Below are positions 23,877 to 37,800 of a DNA stretch of 59,167 bases, in pieces. Both the position numbers and the translations under genes were made by a program. The notes below the pieces were generated by a model that saw nothing but the letters and a program-made list of their open reading frames with translations, had not been told where the DNA came from and ran no database searches. The stretch is taken from the NCBI RefSeq assembly GCF_002482975.1, contig NZ_DLHA01000052.1:1-59167 (forward strand), read 5' to 3'. The stretch is from Flavobacterium sp. UBA7680. Its GTDB lineage: Bacteria; Bacteroidota; Bacteroidia; Flavobacteriales; Flavobacteriaceae. The number at the start of each line of letters is the position of its first letter. Within the stretch, counting starts at the first letter, position 1.

Positions 23877-23894
23877 ATGTTTATAACTATATCT

Positions 23895-25811
23895 ATGAAA
23901 AATCAATTCTTAAAAAAGTATGTTTTTAACACTATTCTTTTCTTGTGTTTTACAACAATTTATTCTCAAGAAAAAAAGCAAATCTTAGACAGTGGACTCT
24001 GGATTAAATCTTCGGATACACCCCTCAAAAAACCTAGTGATAGTACTTTAAACAAAGAAAGAGCGTTAAAAAAGCATTTTAATTTTAATCCTGTAGTTGA
24101 TTTTACAAAAGATAAAATTAAAAAGAACTTTAAAAATATTGTTAAAAAGGAATCTACACTTTTTATGGTTATTAAAAGTCCGTCAAAGGAAGACAATACA
24201 GTCTTAATTATGGAAAAGGGAGGTGATAAAACTTTTTTTACTACCAAAAAGATTCAATCTGATAAAGATTTACTTCTCAATAAAGGCAATTCCGAGAAGG
24301 GAACATTGATTACTTACGCTTGTAATAAGAACTCCACTTTGACAAAAAAGAAAGGAAGTATAACTATTGACGATTTATTTTATGAGGATAAAGATGGTAA
24401 AAATCTGATGATGGAGTTGATCTATTTTCCAAAATATTTAAATGAGTTGGAGCAAAATATGATAGAGAGTTATTTGTCTATTAAATATGGTATTTCATTG
24501 AATGGAGACAAAGATTATTACAATTCAAATAGAGAAAAGATATGGACTTTCAAGGATAACAAGGATTATAATTATAGAGTGTCCGGAATAGGAAGAGATG
24601 ATTTGTATGAGCTTAATCAAAAACAATCAGGGAATTATGAAAAAGACGGATTGTATATTGGATTCAACAAGATTGAAAAAAGCAACAAACTCAATAGTAG
24701 TGAGATTGAAGACAAGACTTTTATAATGTGGGGAGACAATAATGAAACTACTTTTATTAAAGAGAATGAAGGTAATTATAAAAAGATGAAAAGGGTTTGG
24801 AAGCTACAGTCGCATGGAAAATTAAATAGTGTACTCTCTACTCAAATAATCCTTAATAAAGAAGAAATGATTATTGAGGATTTAAAAAAGGAAGATAAAT
24901 TTGATAGTGATATAGTTTGGTTGGCTATAGATACAACACAGAATGGTACATTTAACTTTAAATCTGCATATTATATTAAGCCTGAAGTTAGGGAAAATAA
25001 TTTGGTTTTTAATAATGTATCATTAAAGAGTAATACTTCATGTTTATTCACTTTTGTAAAGGCATCTGATTTTATTGTTAAAGAAGAAATAGAAGCTTCT
25101 AATTGTGGTTTGGGGCAATTAGGCAAAGTTAAAATCACTATTGTAGGTGGTAATGCACCTTTCAAATTGCGATTGTTTTCTGAGCATTTTTCTAAAGACT
25201 ACGATTTGAATAATAATTCTTTAGAAGTTACACAATTAAAAGACGGAAACTACCAACTAGAAGTAACTGACGCCACATTAAAAGTTCAAAAAACTGCATT
25301 TACAGTAGATGGGTTTGTTAATAGCAATGTTTCTTTGTTTAAAGAATGGGTATTGAGTGACAATGGCAACGTTATAGTAAAACCTGAGATTGAAAATGCT
25401 ACTTCAATTAAAAGTTTCGAATGGTTTTATGATACTAAGTTAATTTCTGCAGAGAAAGAATTAGTAGCCACAAATCCGGGTAATTACAGTTTAGTGTTGA
25501 CCAATGAAAATAGTTGTGTCAAAACATTTGATTTTACTGTTATTGAAAAAGACACCGGAGTTAACGATGACTGGAAGATTTATCCAAATCCCACAAGAAC
25601 CAATGAGAATTTCACGATTAGTTTTACACTTAAAAAAATTGAGAATGTTTCTGTGACCTTGCTTGATGTGAATGGAAGAACCATTAAAAAGACTGATTTA
25701 GGAGCGATACAACAATTTGAATATAAAGATGTTTTAAGTATTTCGGGCACATATTTGGTTATCATAACTAAAGATGGAGTTTCGCATGCCAGTAAATTAA
25801 TCATCCAATAA
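23895..25811 (+). CDS. T9SS type A sorting domain protein
   Basis: A 638-residue protein, started at the ATG of MKNQFLKKYVFNTILFLCF; an ATG six codons earlier is possible. The signal peptide ends near TTIYSQ. The middle (about 130-390) matches a domain often found in flavobacterial T9SS proteins: ESYLSIKYGISLNGDKDYYN, VSGIGRDDLYELNQKQSG and FIMWGDNNET. Beta-sandwich repeats follow. The last about 75 residues are the type A C-terminal signal (WKIYPNPTRTNENFTISF to GTYLVIITKDG). It should cross the outer membrane by type IX secretion. It ends 21 bp before the RHS gene and probably partners it at the cell surface. Confidence 0.88.
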   Translation: MKNQFLKKYVFNTILFLCFTTIYSQEKKQILDSGLWIKSSDTPLKKPSDSTLNKERALKKHFNFNPVVDFTKDKIKKNFKNIVKKESTLFMVIKSPSKEDNTVLIMEKGGDKTFFTTKKIQSDKDLLLNKGNSEKGTLITYACNKNSTLTKKKGSITIDDLFYEDKDGKNLMMELIYFPKYLNELEQNMIESYLSIKYGISLNGDKDYYNSNREKIWTFKDNKDYNYRVSGIGRDDLYELNQKQSGNYEKDGLYIGFNKIEKSNKLNSSEIEDKTFIMWGDNNETTFIKENEGNYKKMKRVWKLQSHGKLNSVLSTQIILNKEEMIIEDLKKEDKFDSDIVWLAIDTTQNGTFNFKSAYYIKPEVRENNLVFNNVSLKSNTSCLFTFVKASDFIVKEEIEASNCGLGQLGKVKITIVGGNAPFKLRLFSEHFSKDYDLNNNSLEVTQLKDGNYQLEVTDATLKVQKTAFTVDGFVNSNVSLFKEWVLSDNGNVIVKPEIENATSIKSFEWFYDTKLISAEKELVATNPGNYSLVLTNENSCVKTFDFTVIEKDTGVNDDWKIYPNPTRTNENFTISFTLKKIENVSVTLLDVNGRTIKKTDLGAIQQFEYKDVLSISGTYLVIITKDGVSHASKLIIQ

Positions 25812-25832
25812 TCATCCTTTCATATTATATTT

Positions 25833-28800
25833 ATGCAAAACAGAACTACAACTTTTGGAGTAAAAAGAAATGTGCTTAACATTTTTCATAGGTTAATGTT
25901 ATTGGCTATACTACATAGTAGTTTTATAGCACCCTCTCAAAACTTGATTACTGCTTCTTTAAATTATAAAGAACCCTTGAGCTATAAAGGATATTTACTT
26001 AATAAGGAAGAAACAAAAATGGAAGCTCCTATTAATAGTATTTTGAATGGAAAAAATCTTATTGAAGAAGCTAATATACCAGTAAATAGTAATAGTGAGA
26101 GTAAATCGAAAAATGAGGATTTGAATGCTCATTATTCAGTACCTTCAGATATTACCTCTGGTTTTATAGGGGTTTCAAAAGAAAAACCATTGGATGACTC
26201 TAGTGATAACCTATTCAAAGTCCATTTAAAAGACTTACCGACTACTAATAGCAAAGTTTATCTTACCTATGAGTTGTTTGGTGCTCAGGATTATACAGCA
26301 GTTTCAAGAAGTATTAATAATCGCTTATCAACTGGAGGTTATGTGGTCAAAAATCAATTGGGATGGACTACCCAAAAGGAAGAAATAGATGTTAATTGGT
26401 TAAAAACAGGTGAGAATAAAATTATGTTTGGAATACCAGTAGGTGCCTCTTATCAGTATCAAATTAAAAATTTAAAGATTGAGGTTGAGGAATTTAAAGT
26501 TGCTAGTGTGTCTTCTAACATAGTAATTCCAAATTTAACGATTAATTATTTTAAAAATAATCAAATTTATCTAAAAGGTTTTCTGAGAAATTCATCTGCT
26601 AATGATGTTAAAGTATACTTTGAAGATAATTTAGTTTCATTTACAGATGGAGAGTTTGAAGGATTTTTAACTTTAACGGAAGCCTTAAAGAAGAGAAAAT
26701 TTATTATCATTAAGGCTCTTGATAGCAAAGGGCTTATAGGGCAAGAGATTATTACTTTGGATAACTTAATTGAGGCTGATAGAATATTTACATTAGACAA
26801 AGTTGAAGATAAAGTTTCAAAAATATTTAAAGCGCAACAATCAAATTATCTCCAAGCAGATGGCGCTAAAGTGACTTTAAAAGACAGTGCTTTAGTGGAG
26901 GATAAAGAGATAACTATAAAAAAATTGCGAGCCATAGATATCGCTCCAATGGCTTCAGGTATGATTAATGTTACCAAAGGAGGTCTTGGTTATCGATTTT
27001 TGCCTGATGGAACAAAATTTGAAAAGCCAGTTATACTATCCATTGCATATGATGAAAACTTAATACCTAAAGGATATACATCAAATGATATTAAAACTTT
27101 TTATTTTAATACCGATTCAAAAAGTTGGGTTGCTGTAAAAAGAGATACTATTGATAAGGAAGAGAAAACGATACTCTCGTTAACCACTCATTTTACCGAT
27201 TATGTAAACGGAATTATACAAACGCCTGAGAGTCCTGAAACAGCAGGTTTTACTCCCACCATGATGAATGATATTAAAGCGGCAGACCCATCATCAGAAA
27301 TGACACTTATTAGTCCGCCAGAAGTGTCACAAAAAGGAGATGCTAGTTTTAGTTATCCTATTAAGTTACCTGCTGGAAGGAAAGGGATGCAGCCACAACT
27401 CGCTGTTCAATATGGTAATGATGGCAGTAATAGTTGGCTTGGAGATGGATGGAATCTAAGTGCTCCTGCAATTACAATAGACACCCGATGGGGAGTGCCA
27501 AAACTTGACACTGAGTTCGAAACAGAAATTTACACTTTAAACGGAGAACAATTGATGTATCCAAAGGTAAATGGCCAAGATTGGATGCCCAATCGTCATC
27601 AAGAAATTGGGGGTATTTATGATACAAGCCCCGTTTTACGAATAACAGACGCCATTTTTACACCCAGAAAGCAAGGTAGTTTTACTTTAATTCAAAGACT
27701 TGGTGATAATCCAACCAATTATTATTGGAAAGTTACTGCAACAGACGGAACAATTAGCTGGTATGGAGGTAAGGATGGAGTTGTTGAAAATTCAGTTATT
27801 AAAAATTCAGCTGGGCAAATTGTATATTGGGGTATATATATGATTGAAGATGTTTTTACTAATAATGTGAAATATAAGTACGATAATGATCCTAACTTTT
27901 CAGGGAATGGTTCACCTTCTCAAGCTAATTTAGAGGGAAGTTATTTATTCAAACTGAATAGTATAAAATATACTGGTTTTAATAATGAAGATGGTTTGTA
28001 TGAGGTAGTTTTTATAGCAAAAGAATCACGACCTGATATAGCAATCAACGCTCGTTTGGGTGTAAAGCAAGTTGAGCCATTTTTGCTAACCGATATTGTT
28101 GTTAGGAAAGTTGCAAGTGAGCTTCCTATCAGAAAATATATTTTTGCTTATAATCCCAATCTGAGTAAATTTAGAAAATCACAACTTATATCAGTTGCCG
28201 AATTGGATAAGCATGAAAAAGAATTCTATCGACATACTTTTGAATATTACGATGATTTAGCCGATGGAAATGGGAATGATATTTATTTTTCATCAGGTGT
28301 CGATCAAACCATTTGTTTTGATACCTCAAATGAATGTCCTGATAGCGATGGAGATGGAGTATGTGATGCTGATGATGAATGTCCTAGTGTTTTTGGTCCA
28401 CCTAGTAATAAAGGATGTCCTTTGTGTCCCGACCAGGATAGCGATGGTGTTTGTGACGCAGATGATAGTTGCCCCGAGGTAGCAGGGAATGCAGATAATG
28501 ATGGATGTCCTTCAACTTTAAGTTGTGGACAGTACTTAGCTGTAAACAATGGTCAAACAGGAGTTTATAATTATGTAGTTGAAGTCGGTACAGGGACAGG
28601 TAGCTTTGGAATAGATTATAATGCATTAGGTATACCCGATAAATTTGAGGTGTCATGGAATAACGGTACCTCCTCAAATGGTGGAGCTTATAGTAGTTCT
28701 AAATTTGTTGGCTCTATCTATTATTATCAAATGCTTTTAAATTTAGGGGTTCCAGCCTCTGATATGAATTTAGTTCCTCCCGGAACTGCTGCGATAGGAA

Positions 28801-31800
28801 CTCTTTTAGTGAATAAAGCCAGTGCTTATCCTACTACTATAAATGTTACTGTAACTGCTCCCTTATTGCAGACTTTTTGGAATATTAAAACAGTATGTCC
28901 ACCTCCTGCGCCCAAGACAGGCAGAACAGGAATTAACCCAAAATCTATTGTTGGCGAAACTGAAAGCAAAAAGTGTTACAGCGTTAGTTTTCCAATTCCT
29001 AAAACGTCATCAAATGAAAATGATTTTTCTACAACTGTAAAGATTAATAATATACCGGTAAATCAGTTTGGGAAAGGTTATCGTTTTGATGTTAAACTAT
29101 CTAATACAAATGTAAATTATAATTTATCAGATTTTATATCAGATATAGAGCATACTTTTGGGTGTAAAGTAATTGTAGATGAAAATACAATAACTATTAC
29201 TGCTACTAATTCTTATATGGGATTTGATACTATTAATTTGGTTTCAACCGATGGTGTGTCCAAAAGTTACTCATTCAAAGAGTTAGATTGTACTACTTTA
29301 AAAGAAAAATTGTCTAGCATTTCAAAAAAACTTTTGTCTGTAGTAAATAATAATTCACTAATGGCAACTAAAGATGAATTAAGTTTAAAAAACAATATTT
29401 TCAAAGGAAATAATAATAGTAAATTAAATAAGGGATTATTTCCTGCGGGTAATTATTTTCATAATTTGTTAAATAACCATTCAATAAGTTATGAAGGAGT
29501 TGGAAGCACTATTAATCCTGATTGTCCACCACTTTATAATGCCAGTTTTTTTATAAATGGAGTTATTCCTTCTTTTGTTAGTGTGGGTGCTATTTTAGGT
29601 TCTTCGGCCTCTTCCTCTTTTAATGCCGGGGGACACCTAAGTTTTGGAATTGATTTTGAATGGAATAATGGTCACAAGTTAATGACCGTTGGGGGTGGAT
29701 ATAGCCATAGTTGGGAAGAAAGTGAATCATTAACCGCTTTAATTGATATTGATGGAGATGGACTTGAAGATTGCGTTTACAAGCTAAATGATAGGTTGTA
29801 TTGGAAGAAACATTTAGTTACCAGAACTTATGATTCCAATAATGAGCCGGTTATTTCCCATTCCTTTAGTGGTTTAAAAAACATTACCAGTATTGATGGT
29901 TCTATTAAAGACTTTTATAAGTCTCATGGAGAATCTTCAAGTTATAACATTCAATTAAATGCCGGTGTTTCAGCAGGAAGTGCCATTTTTGGTTGGGATG
30001 GCTCCAATAATAAATCAAGAAGTAACGTCTATTTTACTGATGCTAATGGTGATGGATTGATGGATATTGAAAGTTATGGTACAGTTTATTTTAATAGAAT
30101 TCAAGGTGACATTCCCTTTTTTGAACCTGAAAGTGAACGTACTGAGAATATGATTATTAAAGCGGCACCAAATGAAATTACTCCTCCTGATGAAATCTTA
30201 GAAGATGTAACGCCAGCTTATGATGTTGTTAAAGTGTGGGAAGCTCCGGCAGATGGGACCATTAGAATTGATAATGTGATTGAAAATACTGACCCGACTA
30301 AAGAAGCTATAGCAACAATTGAAATGGAGCAATTTCAAGAACCAAAATGCTATTCTGTAAGTTTTCCAATTCCCTACTCAACAATAAAAAAGTTTACATG
30401 GGCTTCATTTTTACGTCTAGATAGGATTAGTCCTGTAAATGTTTCACTGTTTCTTAATAAGTTAGTAGTTAATGGTGCAGATTATAGTCCGCTTCCAAAA
30501 TTGTATATTACAAATGGTGATATTAACGGTTATCGAAATGATTGTCTTGATTATTTAAATTTGATAACTACTCCACAGGAGACTCATTATGCTATTTATT
30601 CTCCTGACTTTTTAAGTAGTTGTAACACTTTCTTCAACACTATAGAAAACGATTTTACAAATTCGTCTTTTAACTTGATAAATTATTCAGCTCTCCAGCA
30701 TCCATGCAGTGGTTCTCCATGTTGTTATGGTAATATTATTGATGATTCATACCTGCACTTTGAATTATTATCTCAAAGTGTAAACACATTAGTATTTAAT
30801 AGTAAATGGGAACATAATGGTTTACCTTTAGATAGAACAAATTGTCCGTCAGGTCCTAATTATAATGAGGAAGTTATATATAATGTTCCAAGTACTATAA
30901 TTTCCCTAGATGGAATAAGTACAGCTATTACTGTAAATGGGAATAGTCTTTCAAGTTCACCATACACACTTGCAGATTCAGGTGATTTTTTGATGTTTAA
31001 GAACGATTTTGAAAATCAGTATCCAAATTCATTAGTTACCTTAGATAGTCAGACAAACATTATAACTATAACTGTTAATAATACATTTGATAACTTCGAC
31101 GTTTTAACTCTTTCAGCTACTAACGGCAATGATTCCAACAACTATAATTTTTCTCAAATACAATGTAATCAAAATAAATTTAAGAATGACTCTGATTTAT
31201 TTGCTGAGAAAGGCGACTGGTCCTCATTTAGATACACACAAGAAGAATTAAAAGTTATTCAGAAAAAAAATATTTCTAAAGAAGAATGGATATTTAACCA
31301 AAAAGTTCTTGTAGATGATAATGGTAAAATTATTGAAAAATCTATTAACGATGTATCTGAAGAATTGAAAGTAAAAATTGTCAAAGAAAGACAGCAAGCT
31401 CAAAGAGAAGCAAAAGATTGGCTTGAAGAATATTATAAAAAGCAAAAAGTAGGTAATCTAAAGTACAATACCAATAGAATAACAAATACAAATACTTGCA
31501 CCTACACTCCATCATCAGATTTATGCTTATTGTATGGCATAAAGTTAAATGCAAGCAATAGTAATACGCCCATAACTCATAATATAACAACTTGGAATAC
31601 AGAATGTAATCCTGAAGGAGGGTTATTAAATGTTAGAAAAGGGGATCGAATTTATTTTAGGATACATTCTATTTCTACCGGTAATCCGACCATTAGTTGG
31701 GACCCAAAAGTTTCTTATACTGATGTTGCGATGTTGGGGACAACAGATCAAAATGGATTAAAACCATATTCCAGTAGTTACAGTGAAGGTTTTATCCTTT

Positions 31801-34800
31801 CTCAGAGTGAACCGGTAACTTTTCCCGGCAATGGTACTGCTCAAATCACATGGGATGATATCACAGTAGATAATCCATCAGATATAGTAACTTATGAAAT
31901 AGTAACAAGACAAGCCAATAGTCAGAATAGTAATTACCCTATTACCTATCCTGAAACCGTAATATATTCACAAGTATGTCAGCCAGGTGCCACTACTACT
32001 GTATCTCCTACTGCAGCACTAAATGCGATTTCGGCAAGTGCTGTTGTAACAGCTAATTCGCTAGCGCAATTTTTATTTAGAGTGCGTTCGACTTCTAACG
32101 TTGATTGGAAATCATTTGAATGGAAGCCGAAGATTATTTGTACCACGTCTCAAAATGTAACACCTACAGCAGGCGGAACATCACAAGGTGTTGTGACAGA
32201 TGCAGAAACCAAATATCCAATAGTGGATTATAGTATTTATAAACCATTTAATTGCGGAAGTTATTATAAAACCATTGATATCAGTTCCTATAACAGTTCA
32301 GGTTTGACTATTGAACCTGTTGTACCAAGTTCCCTATTTGTTTCTAATTTTTTTCAACCTCAAAATGGAGATCATGGTGTGTTTAATTTTGTTGTAAAGC
32401 GTGGAAATACGCTGGTAGGGAAACGAATTATCAATGTTGTCAATGGTTCGGTAACTATTTTCAACGCCGATGGGCTTACTGTTGCTACTACTCCGATACT
32501 TATTACCGGTGCAGGGTCAAGAATTGAGGTTGGTATTTATACAGATGATTCTTCAAGAGTACTAAATCATCCAACGAATGTTTCGTTACTTTTCAGATTA
32601 ATGAATGCCAATACAATTGCCACTATAATGAATGGGGCAACACCAGTAAGTGTTACTGCCACTGACGTTAATTTTATGCATAAACCATTGAGTCAGTTTG
32701 GTCCGATGTATCGTCAATGGGGGCAATTTTTTTATTGTCCTGAAAAAGCGGCAAATTCAATTGTTGATCCTACACTTGGTATTAAGTTAATAAAAGAAGA
32801 ATTATTGACTATTACCGATGCACAGGCTACACAATTACAAACAGCATTGAATAACAACACAATTGTTAATCAACCAGCTATAAATCCCCAAGATCCGGCT
32901 GCGACAACCAATATGTTTAATAATTTAAATACTTTGGTAGATCAAACGGGTATCAATAATTTCCCATTCATGATGGCAAATCCTGTCAGAAGCAATGCTG
33001 AAAATACGATTGTAGAGAAATGGATAGGATTTCATAATGAAAATTATACCACTGCAAGGACCTCTAGGGCTGCAACGCTAGCTCAGTCTTATGTGTTGCC
33101 AAGTATTACAACCATTACTCAAGGATTATATGAAACAGGTGCTATAGGAATTGACAGAGTAACCAAAGGAAAAGGACAAAATATTACCGCTGGTGGAGGC
33201 TATGGTGGTTTTCAAGCATCAGCGGTCTCCTCATTAGGAGGAAGTTCGACTACTTTAACAGATTACATTGATTTAAATGGGGATCGTTATCCGGATATTG
33301 TAACTCCTAACCGATTGCAATATACTTTAAAGACAGGAGGACTATTCAATCCTATTGATAGGAGCATTACAGGCTCAATGTCTGATGATGATAATGGAAA
33401 CTGGGGTATTTCAGCATCAGGTACTTTTAGCAAAGCTGGAAAACCAATTGCAGCCAACGCAGACAAAAGAAACGGTACAGATCATATTGGGAAACCTGTA
33501 ACATTTGCTTTTGGAGGTGGAGGAAATTCTACCGGTATCTCCGGAAGTTTTGGCTCGGGAGACAATAATACCACTCGTATGTGGGCTGATGTTAATGGAG
33601 ATGGTCTTCCGGATATAGTGAAAAGGACTGTTAATGATAGTGTTGCCAATATCTCAATTGATTTGAACTTGGGTAATAATGTTTTTAGTGCTCAAAATTA
33701 TTGGGGTAATTTCACTTTGGCAGCCGGTTCAAGCACCACTATTGGTGGTGGTTTAGGGTTTAATTTTGCCAACGGTAGTATTGAGGCCGGATTATCATTA
33801 GGAAGAACAGATTCTGATACTAACAATACCTTATTTGATATTAATGGAGATGGTCTACTGGACAAAGTTTCATCAAATGGTTCTTCACTTAGTGTTGATT
33901 ATAATTTAGGAAATAATTTTGCCAGTAATGTAACTCAGATTAGTAATCAGTTTGATTATAAAAACAATGCAGAAACTGTAAATTCAGGTATAAATGGGAC
34001 AGGTACATATGCCGCAATATGGCCATTGTATCTCATTCTAGTTACTATACCTCTTAAGATACCGTCTGTAAGCGTAACAGCATCTTTAGGTTCCTCTACC
34101 AACAGAACCAAAAAAACACTTACAGATTTTGATGGGGATGGTTATCCTGACTTTGTTGAAGAATTGAACCCGGGAACGGTAAGAGTGTACTCGTCTAGAA
34201 TTAGACGAACAGACATGCTTAAATCAGTAACCAATCCATTAGGAGGCAAGTTTACAGTTGATTACAAAGTACAGCCCGTAGATTATGATAATCCACATGC
34301 TAAATGGGTAATGAGTGATTTAGTAATAGAAGATGGCTATGACAAAATTAATGATGGAAGGGATGTCTATAAAAAGCATTTTATTTACGAGAATGCGCGT
34401 TATGACAGAAGAGAAAGAGAGTTTTATGGGTATGAAACGGTAAAAACACAAGATTATGCTATGGATGCAGATAATCTGCCTACTACCGTTTATAGAACTT
34501 CAGTTTCAAAATACCATAACCGAAGCTATTTCTTAAATGGTTTGTTGAAAGAATCTTATGTTTTAAAAGGAGAGGACGAAAATGCAAAGTATTCACGAAC
34601 AGAGAATATTTATGAATTAAGAGCATTACATGAAAATAACAGTGAAATCAGCTCAACGGTATTACCTTATAATTTTGATGTTGGCGGAAGAGAAGGAAGA
34701 AGAACTGCCGGTGTTGTGATGACCAAAACGATTAATTATTTACATGAATTGTCGCCGGAACCATTATTAATTACTGAGGTTGTCATGACCTATGATGAAA

Positions 34801-37800
34801 AGGGAAGAGTTAAATTGTTTGAAAACAAAGGTAATATCCTAGACGTACAAGATGATTATTACTCTAAAATAAAGTATCATGATGATTCAGCTTTACTGAA
34901 TCAAAATATTCTAAATGTTCCAAAAGCAATATCTGTTAGTGATGCAGTAGGTCTCAAAAGACAAAGGACAACAACTGTTAATCCCGCTAATGGAAATATT
35001 GATGCAGTAAGCGCTTTAATTATTAACGATGTTGAAGCCCAAACGACAATGAAGTACGATGTTTACGGTAATTTAATTCAGATTAAATATCCTGAAAATC
35101 ACAACGGGCAAGCGATGTATTATGATTACAATTATGATACTGACTATAACAAATACATAGTGGCTATTAAAGATGCTTTTGGTTACATATCATCAGCCAC
35201 TTATGACTCAGATTTTGATAAAGTTATAGAGACTACTGATTTGGCAGGTAATTTGATGAAATATGACTACGATTCATTTGGTAGAAATACAAAGATAGTT
35301 GCTCCTAAAGAAATTGAGTCTGAAAAAAAATACACCATTAAGTTTGAGTATTTTCCAAATTATGCCAGTTTAGAAGATCGTCCTTATAGAGAATGTATTG
35401 ACATGAATTTATTTACTCCTTTTGCCATAACCAGTCATTATGATGTACAACATAATGGTAATGATATTCAAACCGTTACTTTTATTGATGGGCTAGCTAG
35501 ACCAATTCAAGTTAAAAAAGATATTCAATTGAATGTTGGTTCGACGCAAAAACCAAGTTACAAAGAATCGATGTCTATCTCCGGCAAAGTTAGATTTGAT
35601 GATTTTGGAAGGGCTATTGCGCAATTTCATCCTTATTATGAAGAGAAAAATTGTGGTGTGAATTATATGGTGAATGAATATGAATCTCAATATAATTCTA
35701 ACACAGTATATGATGAACTTGACAGACCTACACTAACTACAGATCCTGATGGTAATTCGAGTACTATGCAATACACCATTGAAACTGATGTGGATAATAC
35801 TATAGCCCTTAAAACTAAAACTATAGTGGATCAAAATGGTACTCAAAATATAGTTACAGAAACATTTAAAGATGTATTTGGTAAAGTAATTTCAACTAAA
35901 AACGAAGGTGCTACAGACCTGTGGACACGTTTTGAATATAACGCTATAGGAGAACTATTGTCCTATACTGATGCCGAAAACATGGTCACTAAATATAAGT
36001 ATGACTTATTGGGTAGAAAGATGTTTGTAGTTAATCCTGATAATGGAACAACTAAATTTGAATATGATAGCGCTAGTAATTTAGTTAAGTTACAAACGGC
36101 CAATTTAGCAAATGATAACACGCTAAACCCTGATGAAAGATACATCAAGTACCATTATGATTTTAACCGATTGGAAAAGATTTTTTATCCTAACACTCCA
36201 TTAGGTGATAATATTAGTAATGTTTCCTATAAATATGGAGGTGTTGGTAATGAAACCGGTAGATTGGTATATCAAGAGGATGCAACCGGGATACAGGAGT
36301 TTGAGTATGGTAATATGGGCGAAGTGATTCATAACAGAAGAGTTGTAGTTGGGCCAAACATCCCTACATTGGTTTATAATACTTATTTTAATTATGACAG
36401 TTGGAACAGACTTCAAGACATGAAGTATCCTGATGGAGAAAAAATTGCTTACAATTATGACTTAGGAGGTAATTTATTTCGGATGACTGGTGTGGTTGAT
36501 TCCGCCCCATACAATTATATTGAACGGATAGACTATGATTACTATGAACAACGTCAGTATTTGCTGTATGGTAACCAAACAGAAACCTTTTATAACTATT
36601 TACCTTCATTAAGACGATTAAATGTTTTGAATGTAAAAATGTCTAACGGTCAAGACTTATTCTTAAACGAATATGAATATGATAAAGTAGGTAATGTAAT
36701 TAGTTTGAAAAACAATGCTAATCCTGCTTCAAACGGTATGGGAGGAAATTACCGTCATGATTTTAAGTATGACAATTTAAACCGACTTCAATTTGCTACA
36801 GGGTATTTTAACGGTGATCAATCTTCGCAAGAACCATTAGGGAATGATTATAGTAGTAATTATGATGTTTCAATGACCTATAACAATACACATGGTATTG
36901 TACAAAAAGATCAAAAGCACAATAAAAACGGATTAGGTTTCATACCTAATTCCTATAAGAATGATTATGCGTACCATCCCGGGACACACAAAGTGCACAC
37001 TGTTATCGATAGCAACAGCGGCAATCAAGAGACTTTTAATTATGACCTCAATGGAAACCTGATTGCTAAGTATGTTAATAACGACAATATCACGCAAATA
37101 CGTTGGGATGAATATAATCGTTTGCGTGTAGTGAATGACAATAGTAGTATGCAACATTACATTTATGATGGCAGTGGTGAGCGGGTATTAAAAGCCAATA
37201 CTGATATCGAAGTTGTGTATCAAAATGGTACTTTAGTTGCAAATTCTGTAACTATTAACGGTTATACCACGTACCCTAGTGCCTTTATAGTGACCAACCA
37301 GTTGGGTATTTACAGCAAGCATTATTATGCAGGAAGCCAGCGAATAGTGAGCCGAATTGGCAACGGAAATGCAGTTGAGATTTTTAGTGGCAACGAGCCG
37401 AGAATGAGCGGTGATACTACTTTTGATGATAAAAAATTGCAAAAAGCTCAAATTACCGATGTAAAACAACTGGCTGAAAAAGTGGGTAGGAAAAATGTAT
37501 TCTTTAAAGAGTTTAAGCCATATACTTATGAAGAGATACAAAAAATACTGGATGAAGAAAATGAGGGTGAAAGCAAATCTGTTACCGAGGTACAGCAAGA
37601 ACCTACGCTACAACCTTTGTACTTTTACCATCCTGACCATTTGGGTACCAGTACCGCTTTAACAGATATAAATGGCGATGCGTACCAATTTTTCTTAAAT
37701 TTACCTTTTGGAGAGACTATGGCGGAGCAGTTGCCAAGTAGCGACTACCAAACGCCATACAAGTTTAACGGTAAGGAGTTAGACGAAGAGACTGGGTTGT

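Noticed and set aside
28300..28680. Several open frames on the minus strand and a +72-aa frame over the thrombospondin repeats
   Set aside because: They are shadows of the repetitive Asp/Gly/Cys-coding sequence of the RHS gene.
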